Shown here: positions 1 through 5,761 of the stretch, piece by piece | Layout of the letters: every line of letters starts with the position of its first letter | Position numbering within the stretch: the first letter of the stretch is position 1 | From: CAZYWA01 sp964650975 [NCBI: uncultured bacterium] | GTDB lineage: Bacteria; JADJOY01 | Direction of reading: 5' to 3' | DNA length: 9,499 nt | Assembly (NCBI GenBank): GCA_964650975.1 | Contig: CAZYWA010000304.1 | Location: 1 to 9,499 of the forward strand | Translations under genes and position numbers: made by a program | The notes under the pieces: generated by a model | Database searches by the model: none | Told to the model about the DNA's origin: nothing | Seen by the model: only the letters and a program-made list of their open reading frames with translations

Positions 1-141
1 TCGACCGACGTCACCTGGGCCATGCACGGACCGCAGCTCTTCGTCGGCAAGGTGATGAGCCTCTTCATGAGCATGGACAAGCTGGTCGGCAAGGACTTCG
101 AGGCCGGTCTCGCGAACCTGAAGGCGATCACCGAGAAGTGA
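1..141 (+). CDS. SRPBCC-fold (polyketide cyclase/AHSA1-like) protein, C-terminal part
   Basis: This is an open frame entering from the left edge and ending at TGA 139-141, giving 46 residues. The visible tail reads VTWAMHGPQLFVGKVMSL, then FMSMDKLVGKDFEAGLANLK. This matches my memory of the C-terminal strand and long helix of SRPBCC-family proteins (START-like hydrophobic-pocket fold), where W-x-M-x-G is followed by a helix ending in a DFE-x-GL-x-NLK motif. The family binds small hydrophobic ligands, and no specific ligand can be read from the tail. It sits 41 nt upstream of the DGPF-domain gene on the same strand, so it is probably the preceding gene of one operon. SRPBCC proteins are common companions of such sigma-factor modules. 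The start and promoter lie outside the window. Confidence 0.75.
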   Translation, partial: STDVTWAMHGPQLFVGKVMSLFMSMDKLVGKDFEAGLANLKAITEK

Positions 142-168
142 CGACGAACGACGACTACCGGAAAACAC

Positions 169-174
169 AAGGAG
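169..174 (+). promoter_or_regulatory. Ribosome binding site that fixes the start of the YciI/DGPF gene
   Basis: AAGGAG lies 8 nt before GTG 183. A second in-frame GTG at 138 overlaps the preceding stop as GTGA, but it has no comparable Shine-Dalgarno sequence. Translation from 183 begins directly with the RFMMLM strand, which is where proteins of this family normally start. Confidence 0.7.
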
Positions 175-182
175 CAACGACC

Positions 183-605
183 GTGCGATTCATGATGCTG
201 ATGATCCCCAAGGGATACGAGAGCGCCAAGCCGGGAACGATGCCGGACCCTGCTCAGGTGGCGGCGATGATGAAGTACAACGAATCGCTGCAAAAGGCCG
301 GCGTGCTGCTGGCTCTCGACGGACTCCATCCACCCTCGACCGGCGCCCGTGTCTCGTTCGAGAGCGGCAAGCCCAAAGTCACCGACGGCCCGTTCGCCGA
401 GGCCAAGGAGGTGCTGGGCGGCTACTGGATGATCCAGGTCAAGTCGCGCGAAGAGGCGATCGAGTGGGCGAAGCGCTGCCCCGGCTCGCCCAACGAGGTG
501 ATCGAGGTCCGCCAGGTCCAGGAGATGGCCGACTTTCCACCCGACGTGCAGAAGGCCGCCGAAGGGTTCGCCGAGCTACAGGCGAAGAGCGGGCCGAAGG
601 CCTAG
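183..605 (+). CDS. YciI-related DGPF-domain protein
   Basis: This 140-residue protein is of the YCII-related (DGPF) family, which has a ferredoxin-like alpha/beta fold. It shows the N-terminal strand RFMMLMIPK, the helix PAQVAAMMKYNESLQKAG (about residues 23-40), the LDGLHPPSTGARVSF segment, and the diagnostic TDGPFAEAKEVLGGYW block with DGPF at residues 68-71. The KSREEAIEWAKRCP helix and the IEVRQVQEM strand follow. The biochemical function is unknown; a hydrolase- or dehydratase-like role has been suggested for related YciI proteins, and nothing here decides it. Proteins with DGPF domains are the characteristic partners and proposed targets of ECF42 sigma factors, and a matching sigma gene lies downstream. 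The start at GTG 183 is chosen because of the Shine-Dalgarno site and the family's usual N-terminus; GTG 138 would add 15 unconserved residues. Confidence 0.9.
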   Translation: MRFMMLMIPKGYESAKPGTMPDPAQVAAMMKYNESLQKAGVLLALDGLHPPSTGARVSFESGKPKVTDGPFAEAKEVLGGYWMIQVKSREEAIEWAKRCPGSPNEVIEVRQVQEMADFPPDVQKAAEGFAELQAKSGPKA

Positions 606-615
606 CGAGTAGTAG

Positions 616-643
616 GGGCGACCATGCGCGAGCATGGTTGCTC
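616..643 (+). terminator. Hairpin after the DGPF gene (possible terminator or repeat arm)
   Basis: A 12-pair stem (two G-T pairs) of 616-627 with 632-643 has a core of ACCATGC/GCATGGT and closes on the tetraloop GCGA, a GNRA-type loop. It starts 11 nt after the TAG at 603-605. There is no T-run after it, so rho-independent termination is not assured. It could instead stabilise the mRNA 3' end or be part of the repeat-like spacer. Confidence 0.4.
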
Positions 644-706
644 GGAGAGGACCCGCGCCGTAGGTGCGCGGCGAGCAGAGCGAGCCGACTTGGGGGTGGG
701 GCCCCG

Positions 707-731
707 AAAAAATCGCACCCGTTGGGGTGCG
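707..731 (-). terminator. Intrinsic-terminator-like hairpin on the minus strand
   Basis: Read on the minus strand, CGCACCC, loop CAAC and GGGTGCG (731 to 714) are followed by A and six T (713 to 707). This is the classic form of a rho-independent terminator, a GC stem with a U-tract. It points left, against the sigma-factor and DGPF genes, so it would stop only antisense transcription. It may be an integral part of the structured spacer. Confidence 0.45.
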
Positions 732-750
732 GGGTCTTCGTAAGACCCCG
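730..750. repeat. Perfect 9-bp inverted repeat, 3-nt loop
   Basis: CGGGGTCTT (730-738) and AAGACCCCG (742-750) are exact reverse complements separated by CGT. The hairpin abuts the one at 714-731 and shares two bases with it, so the two could be mutually exclusive folds. No T-run follows on the plus strand. Confidence 0.6.
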
Positions 751-765
751 CAGATACGTTCGGGG

Positions 766-788
766 CGGGGGGCTGGAACAGCCCCCCG
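766..788. repeat. Perfect 9-bp inverted repeat just before the sigma-factor gene
   Basis: CGGGGGGCT (766-774) and AGCCCCCCG (780-788) pair around the loop GGAAC. The hairpin ends 23 nt before ATG 812, and the only purine-rich stretch upstream of that ATG (GGGAGA, 788-793) follows it directly and shares its last G. If formed in mRNA it could affect translation of the sigma factor, but this is only inferred from position. Confidence 0.55.
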
Positions 789-811
789 GGAGATGATGTG
801 CTCGTCCGCCC

Positions 812-2095
812 ATGGCGGCGGACGTTCACAGGACCATCGACGCGGTCTGGCGGATCGAATCGGCGAAGGTGATCGCCGGTCTCGCGCGAATGGTGCGGGA
901 CGTCGGCGTGGCGGAGGAGATGGCCCAGGACGCGCTGGTGGTGGCGCTCGAAAAGTGGCCTGAAACGGGCATCCCCGAGAACCCGGGGGCCTGGCTCATG
1001 GCCACCGCGAAGAACCGCGCCATCGACTTGCTGCGCCACCGGCAGCTCGTGGAGCGGAAGCACGACGAGCTGGGACACGAGATCGAGAGTCTTCGGGGCG
1101 ACACGGTGCCCGACATCGAAGCCGCGCTCGACGATCCGGTTGGCGACGAGCTGCTCGGTCTCATCTTCACCGCTTGCCATCCGGTTCTCTCCACCGAGGC
1201 TCGAGTGGCGCTCACGTTGCGCCTCTTGGGCGGCCTCACCACCGACGAGATCGCACGCGCGTTTCTCACCCCCGAAGCCACGATCGCCCAGCGCATCGTG
1301 CGCGCCAAGCGCGCGCTGACCGAAGCCCACGTGCCGTTCGAGGTGCCGCGCGGCGCCGGGCTGGCGGCCCGGCTCGAGTCGGTGCTCGAGGTCGTGTACC
1401 TGATCTTCAACGAAGGCTACGCCGCGACGGCGGGCGACGACTGGATGCGCCCCGCGCTCTGTGAGGACGCGCTGCGACTGGGGCGGATCCTCGCCGAGCT
1501 GGCGCCGATGGAGCCCGAGGTGCACGGCCTGGTGGCGCTCATGGAGATCCAGGCGTCGCGATCGAACGCGCGCGTCGGGACGTCGGGCGAGCCGGTCCTG
1601 CTTCTCGATCAGGATCGCAGCCGCTGGAACCACGTGCTGGTGCGCCGCGGGCTCGACGCGCTGGCGCGGGCGGAATCGCTCGGGGGCGCGCTCGGCCGGT
1701 ATGCGCTGCAGGCCGCGATCGCCGCGTGTCATGCCCGCGCGCGTACCGCGGAAGAGACCGACTGGAGGCGCATCGCGAATCTCTACGCGGTGCTCGGGCA
1801 GCTCATGCCCTCGCCGGTGGTGGAGCTCAATCGCGCGGTCGCGGTGTCGATGCAGGAGGGTCCCGCCGCGGGGCTCGCGATCGTCGATTCGCTGCGCGGC
1901 GAGAAGTCGCTCGCGGCCTACCATCTCCTGCCGAGCGTGCGCGGCGACCTGCTCGAGAAACTCGATCGCTTCGACGAGGCGCGCGCGGAGTTCGCGCGCG
2001 CCGCCGAGCTCACGAGGAACGCGCGAGAGCGCGCCCTGCTGCGGGCGCGCGCCGCGGCGTGCGCCGAAGCGGCGCGCCAGCTCGACGTGAATTGA
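812..2095 (+). CDS. ECF sigma factor, ECF42-like, with long C-terminal TPR-like extension
   Basis: This 427-residue sigma-70-family regulator is roughly twice the usual ECF length. Region 2 spans about residues 8-78 (VWRIESAKVIAGLARMVRD, the AEEMAQDALVVALEKWP helix, and NPGAWLMATAKNRAIDLLR, the promoter -10 recognition/core-binding part). Region 4 spans about 115-172, with the helix-turn-helix around GLTTDEIARAFLTPEATIAQRIVRAKRAL. A DUF6596-like stretch follows (about 185-285: RLESVLEVVYLIFNEGY, DQDRSRWNHVLVRRGLDAL). The end holds TPR-like helices with LYAVLGQLMPSPVVELNRAVAV (about 324-345) and ALAxFDEARAEFARA-type repeats. ECF42 proteins have this layout and are linked to DGPF proteins; the extension, rather than an anti-sigma factor, is thought to control activity. 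No anti-sigma gene is visible. The start is fixed by an in-frame TGA at 794-796; the Shine-Dalgarno site is weak. It probably directs expression of the upstream DGPF/SRPBCC genes. Confidence 0.92.
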   Translation: MAADVHRTIDAVWRIESAKVIAGLARMVRDVGVAEEMAQDALVVALEKWPETGIPENPGAWLMATAKNRAIDLLRHRQLVERKHDELGHEIESLRGDTVPDIEAALDDPVGDELLGLIFTACHPVLSTEARVALTLRLLGGLTTDEIARAFLTPEATIAQRIVRAKRALTEAHVPFEVPRGAGLAARLESVLEVVYLIFNEGYAATAGDDWMRPALCEDALRLGRILAELAPMEPEVHGLVALMEIQASRSNARVGTSGEPVLLLDQDRSRWNHVLVRRGLDALARAESLGGALGRYALQAAIAACHARARTAEETDWRRIANLYAVLGQLMPSPVVELNRAVAVSMQEGPAAGLAIVDSLRGEKSLAAYHLLPSVRGDLLEKLDRFDEARAEFARAAELTRNARERALLRARAAACAEAARQLDVN

Positions 2096-2118
2096 GCGCC
2101 CACTCGTGCGCCGCGGCT

Positions 2119-2179
2119 GCGAGGGACCGCAGCCCTCCGGACGAGAACGATGGGCAGTCGGAGGGACGCGGTCCCTCGC
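2119..2179. terminator. Nested hairpin between convergent genes, likely bidirectional terminator
   Basis: GCGAGGGACCGC (2119-2130) is the exact reverse complement of 2168-2179. Inside it CCCTCCG (2133-2139) pairs with CGGAGGG (2159-2165) across a two-base internal bulge on each side, leaving a 19-nt loop. It lies 23 nt after the sigma-factor stop and 41 nt beyond the zinc-finger stop on the other strand, so it is placed to serve both convergent transcripts. There is no flanking T-run, so termination may rely on the stem alone or on Rho. Confidence 0.5.
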
Positions 2180-2220
2180 GTCCGGCGGGCCACCGAGAGT
2201 CGCTCGAGCCCGGGCCCCGG

Positions 2221-2490
2221 TCAGTACTCCGCGAAGGCGTCGTCCGGGTAGCAATAGAGCCAGCGCTCGCCCGGTTCGGCGGACGCGATCACTGGATGCC
2301 CGCTCGCGCGGGCGTGCTTGGTGGCGTGGCGGTTCGGCGAGTCGTCACAGCAGCGGGTGGTGCCGCATTGCTGGCAGGTGCGCAGGTGCACCCAGTCCGA
2401 TCCGATCTTCACGCACTCCTCGCACTCGCGCTTCTTCGGGTGCTTGACCGTCTCGATCGCTTCGATGTGGGTACACACTCCGCCGGCCAT
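2221..2490 (-). CDS. UBP-type zinc-finger protein
   Basis: This 89-residue protein consists almost entirely of a ZnF-UBP domain, the fold that binds ubiquitin C-termini in eukaryotic deubiquitinases and HDAC6. Candidate zinc ligands are in order: C6-x-H8, C23-x2-C26, C39-x2-C42, C47, H55-x3-H59 and H65, matching the family spacing, with the ...RTCQQCGTTRCCDD core at about 37-50. No membrane segment or signal peptide is present, so it is cytosolic. The start ATG is preceded by AGGAG with a 7-nt gap. The gene begins 13 nt after the flavoprotein stop, so the two are very likely one translational unit. What a stand-alone UBP finger does in bacteria is not known to me. It may bind a protein tail or the partner reductase; that is inference. 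Confidence 0.9.
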   Translation of the reverse strand: MAGGVCTHIEAIETVKHPKKRECEECVKIGSDWVHLRTCQQCGTTRCCDDSPNRHATKHARASGHPVIASAEPGERWLYCYPDDAFAEY

Positions 2491-2503
2491 GGTCGCTCTC
2501 CTG

Positions 2504-4198
2504 TCACTCGGCTAGCACTCGGTGAACGAACGAGATCGAGATCGAGCCCTCGCCGACCGCCGACGCCACGCGCTTGATGCTGCCGCCGCGCACGTCGCCC
2601 ACCGCGAACACCCCGGGCAGGCTCGTCTCGAGCAGAAAGGGCGGACGGCCGAGCGGCCATTTCGCCGCCTCGAGGTCCTCGTGGGTGAGGTCGGAACCGG
2701 TCTTGATGAAGCCCTTGGGATCGAGCGCCACGCAGCCGTGCAGCCACTCGGTGGCGGGTGTCGCGCCCATCATCAGGAACACGTGGCGCAGCTCCCGCGT
2801 CTCGACGGCACCGGTGCGGTTGTCGCGCAACACCACGCGCTCCACGTGCCCGTCTCCTTCCAGCGCGGTGACCTCGGTGCAGGTCCGCAGCGTGATCGCG
2901 GGGTTCTCTTCGATCCGCCGGATCAGGTAGCGCGACATGGTTTCGGCCAGACCGGTGGCGCGCACCAGCATGTGCACGTGCTTGGTGCGCTGCGCCAGGA
3001 ACACCGCCGCCTGGCCGGCCGAGTTGCCGCCGCCGATCACGATCACGTCCTCGCCCTCGCAGAGCTGCGCCTCGACGAAGGTGGCGCCGTAGTAGACACC
3101 CGCTCCCTCGAACTGCGCGAGGTTGGAGACCGCGAGCCTCCGGTATTCCGCGCCCGAAGCGATGATCACCGTGCGCGCCGCCACGGAGCGGGCATCGTCG
3201 ACGTCGATCGTGTAAGGCTTTTGAGTGCAACCGAGCTTCGCCGCCGTGTTGGCGATCAGGATGCGCGCGCCGAACTTCTGCGCCTGGGTGTGCGCGCGAG
3301 CCGCGAGCGCCTGGCCCGAGATTCCCGTGGGGAACCCGAGATAGTTCTCGATCTTGGAGCTCGAGCCAGCCTGCCCACCCGGAGCGTTGGCCTCGATCAC
3401 CAGCACCTCGAGCCCTTCGGAAGCGCCGTAAACCGCCGAGGCGAGCCCGGCCGGGCCAGCGCCCACCACCACCAGATCGTGAATCTGGGCCTGGTCGAGC
3501 GAGGGGTTGAAGCCCAGGCACTCGGCGATCTCGTGGTTGCTCGGGTTCTTGAGCACCACCTCGCCGCGGCAGATCAAGACCGGCACGTCCTCGACACCGA
3601 CGTGAAAACGATCGAGGAGCGTCTGAACCGTCGCCTCGTGATCGAGATCCACGTAGGTGTACGGGTGTCCGTTGCGGGTCAGGAAGGCCTTGACCCGGAG
3701 CGTGCCGGCGCAATGGACGGAGCCGATCAGCACCACGTCGCCGAGCCCCTGCGCGATGAGCTCCACGCGTCGCAGGATGAAGGCGCGCATGAAGAGCTCG
3801 CCCAGCTCCGCGTCGGTCTGCACCAGCCTCAGCAGCTCGTCGCGGCTGAGCTCGATCAGCTCGCCGGGCTCGCTCATCCGCGCCCGCACCAGCGAGCGCC
3901 GGCCCGAGAGCATCGTGACCTCGCCGGTGAAGTCGCCGGGCTCGTGGATCGCGACCAGCTTCTCGCCGGCGTCCGAGGATTGCACGATCTCGATCTGCCC
4001 ACGGCTCACTGCGAAAAAGGGCAGCTCCGCGTCACCCACCTCGACCAGCACCTCGCCGCGCTCGACGGCGCGGGTCTTTCCATGGGCGCGAATCCGTTCG
4101 ATCTGCGCTGGCGTGAGCTTGGGAAACATCTGCTCGTGCCGCGGGCTACGTGGCAGCAGCCCGCGCGTGGTCTCACCGGTCTCAGCCGTCTCAGCCAT
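2504..4198 (-). CDS. Three-domain flavoprotein: cyclic-nucleotide-binding, glutaredoxin-like and thioredoxin-reductase-like
   Basis: This 564-residue cytosolic protein has three parts. Residues about 25-140 form a CRP/cNMP-binding beta barrel (VERGEVLVEVGD, then PGDFTGEVTMLSGRRSLVRA at 87-106, the phosphate-cassette region). Residues about 155-230 form a thioredoxin/glutaredoxin-like domain with HCAGT at 162-166 and the cis-proline-like DVPVLIC at 204-210. Residues about 238-564 resemble thioredoxin reductase: FAD site GAGPAG (246-251), NAD(P)H site GGGNSAG (389-395), C-terminal FAD motif FAVGDVR (531-537). The CxxC pair of true thioredoxin reductases is missing; its place is taken by YYGATFVEAQLC (369-380), so the disulfide chemistry is altered or lost. 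NAD(P)H-dependent electron transfer to an unknown acceptor is likely. The start is set by GGAGGGG 6 nt upstream. It is transcribed with the zinc-finger gene and possibly the upstream transporter genes. Confidence 0.92.
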   Translation of the reverse strand: MAETAETGETTRGLLPRSPRHEQMFPKLTPAQIERIRAHGKTRAVERGEVLVEVGDAELPFFAVSRGQIEIVQSSDAGEKLVAIHEPGDFTGEVTMLSGRRSLVRARMSEPGELIELSRDELLRLVQTDAELGELFMRAFILRRVELIAQGLGDVVLIGSVHCAGTLRVKAFLTRNGHPYTYVDLDHEATVQTLLDRFHVGVEDVPVLICRGEVVLKNPSNHEIAECLGFNPSLDQAQIHDLVVVGAGPAGLASAVYGASEGLEVLVIEANAPGGQAGSSSKIENYLGFPTGISGQALAARAHTQAQKFGARILIANTAAKLGCTQKPYTIDVDDARSVAARTVIIASGAEYRRLAVSNLAQFEGAGVYYGATFVEAQLCEGEDVIVIGGGNSAGQAAVFLAQRTKHVHMLVRATGLAETMSRYLIRRIEENPAITLRTCTEVTALEGDGHVERVVLRDNRTGAVETRELRHVFLMMGATPATEWLHGCVALDPKGFIKTGSDLTHEDLEAAKWPLGRPPFLLETSLPGVFAVGDVRGGSIKRVASAVGEGSISISFVHRVLAE

Positions 4199-4264
4199 GT
4201 CGAACCCCTCCGGAACGCGGCCTGGAAATGTAATCGCCCCGCGTGCGCGGCGCTCGTCAGCGCT

Positions 4265-5761
4265 TCAGCCGGGCTCCGGCAGTCGCAGGCCGCGTGGCAC
4301 GACGATCCGCCCCAGTGCGTCGAAGCCCCACTGCACGGCGAGCGCGAGCAGCGCCGCGGGAATCGCTCCCTCGAGAATGAGGTCGGTGCGACGCAGCTGG
4401 ATGCCGCTCAGGATCGGCTCGCCGAGACCGCCGGCACCGACCAGCGCCGCGAGCGTCGCCGCACCGACGTCGATCACCGCGCTGGTCTGGATGCCCGCGA
4501 GGATCGAGGCCGCGGCCATCGGCAAGCGCACCCGCCAGAGCTGCGCCCGCGGCGAGAGACCGATCGCCTCCGCCGCCTCGAGCAGCGCCGGTGGGATCGT
4601 CGCGAGCCCGACGCAGGTGTTCCTCACGATCGGCAGCAAGCTGTAGAGAAAGAGCGCCACCAGCGCAGGCGCCGCGCCGATGCCGAGCACCGGGATGAGC
4701 AACGCCAAGAGCGCCAGCGCGGGCACGGTCTGGATCAAGCCCGTGACCGCGAGCGCCACCGCCGCCACGCGCCGCGAGCGGCTCGCCGCGATGCCGAGCG
4801 GCACGCCCACCGCGATCGCCGCCGCGAGCGACAGCAGGACCAGCCGCAGATGCCGGACGACGTTTCGCAGCACGGTGGATGCGCGACTTTCGACCGGCGA
4901 CACGGAGGCGCTCTTCCCGAGCACCCGATCGAGCAGCTCGCGCGCCGCCACCGCGAAGGGTTGGCGCTCGAGCACCACGCGCGCGTTGGCGCGCGTCATC
5001 GCCTGCTCGTCGATGCGGCCCGCGAGACGAGCGAGCACCGCAGGCGCCGCCGGCTCACGCGCGGCCAGATCGAGCCGATAGAGCCACACGGCGTCGTAGC
5101 GCGGAAAAAAACTACGATCATCGGCGAGCACCGTGAGGCCCAGCTGCTCGATCTGCGCGTCGGTGGTGTAGATGTCGATCACGTCCACCTGTCCACTCGC
5201 GATCGCGTCGTACGCGAGCTCGTGCTGGATGCCGAGCGGCGCGCCCGGTGCCAGTCCGTAATGACGCGCGAGACCGGGCCAGCCATCGGCGCGACCCAGG
5301 AACTCGTGGGTCAGAGCGAGCCCGAGCCCGGGATGGCGCGCGAGGTCGCCGATCGTCCTCACGCCGAGCGCCTCGGCTCGAGCGCGGGTCATCGCGAGCG
5401 CGTAACCGTCGTTGAATCCCAGCGGCTCGCTCGCGCCCACGCCGAACGGTGCCAGCCCCGCGCGCAGCTCGGCGAGCGACGGCCGTCCAGTGCTCTTGAG
5501 GATCACCTCCGAGATCGTGCCCGTGTACTCGGGATAGGCGTCGATGGCGCCGCTCGCGAGTGCTTGCCACACGATCTCCGTACCACCCAGGTTCGCGCGG
5601 TGCTCGACGTCCGCCAGGCCCGCGTCACGAGCCAGGTCGGCGAGCGCTTCCGAGAGGATCCACGACTCGGGAAAGGCCTTGGAGCCGACCGCGAAGCGAG
5701 CGCTCGCCGGCGCGGGTGCAAGCACCAGCACGAGCAGCATCGTCGCGGCGGCGAGCTTCAC
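4265..5761 (-). CDS. Quaternary-amine ABC importer, fused substrate-binding and permease protein (OpuC/OsmF/EgtU-like)
   Basis: This 498-residue protein combines both extracytoplasmic and membrane parts of an importer. Residues 1-21 are a signal-like segment (VKLAAATMLLVLVLAPAPASA). Residues about 22-285 form an OpuAC-type binding domain: GSKAFPESWILSEAL (26-40), NLGGTEIVWQALASGAIDAYPEYTGT (57-82), LGFNDGYALAM (114-124), DVIDIYTTDAQI (193-204) and FFPRYDAVWLY (218-228). Residues about 300-485 form the permease, with several hydrophobic helices and the EAA loop EAAEAIGLSP-x8-RLP (395-414) that docks on the ATPase. Family substrates are betaine, choline, carnitine and, for EgtU, ergothioneine. 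The GTG start overlaps the ATPase stop as GTGA; an upstream extension of the frame runs inside the ATPase gene and is not used. The gene lies divergent from egtBD, which suggests a hercynine/ergothioneine-type substrate. A small 5-bp stem (4250-4263) follows the stop. Confidence 0.88.
   Translation of the reverse strand: MKLAAATMLLVLVLAPAPASARFAVGSKAFPESWILSEALADLARDAGLADVEHRANLGGTEIVWQALASGAIDAYPEYTGTISEVILKSTGRPSLAELRAGLAPFGVGASEPLGFNDGYALAMTRARAEALGVRTIGDLARHPGLGLALTHEFLGRADGWPGLARHYGLAPGAPLGIQHELAYDAIASGQVDVIDIYTTDAQIEQLGLTVLADDRSFFPRYDAVWLYRLDLAAREPAAPAVLARLAGRIDEQAMTRANARVVLERQPFAVAARELLDRVLGKSASVSPVESRASTVLRNVVRHLRLVLLSLAAAIAVGVPLGIAASRSRRVAAVALAVTGLIQTVPALALLALLIPVLGIGAAPALVALFLYSLLPIVRNTCVGLATIPPALLEAAEAIGLSPRAQLWRVRLPMAAASILAGIQTSAVIDVGAATLAALVGAGGLGEPILSGIQLRRTDLILEGAIPAALLALAVQWGFDALGRIVVPRGLRLPEPG

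Larger units (their letters stand above)
606..811. other. Highly structured spacer between the DGPF gene and the sigma-factor gene
   Basis: The spacer holds a run of perfect or near-perfect inverted repeats. They are 616-627/632-643 (GCGA loop), 653-658/666-671 (enclosed by 639-644/672-677), 714-720/725-731, 730-738/742-750 and 766-774/780-788. It also contains GGGGCCCC (698-705) followed by a run of six A. No convincing protein is encoded on either strand: the open frames here are shadows. Such dense symmetry exceeds what one terminator needs. It may be a dispersed palindromic repeat of the REP/BIME kind or a structured RNA/leader of the sigma gene. No second copy occurs in this window, so repeat status is inference. 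Confidence 0.55.

Noticed and set aside
138-182. Earlier GTG start for the DGPF protein overlapping the SRPBCC stop
   Set aside because: It lacks a good Shine-Dalgarno site, adds residues outside the family, and an AAGGAG-backed GTG exists at 183.
1845-1850. TGTCGA, a possible ECF42-type -35 element (another copy at 4198-4203)
   Set aside because: The first is inside the sigma-factor coding region; the second crosses the start of a gene on the opposite strand. Neither precedes a plausible target gene in the right orientation.
602-2254. A 550-codon open frame on the minus strand
   Set aside because: It is antisense to the sigma-factor gene, which has full family motifs; its composition is Arg/His-rich with no motif.
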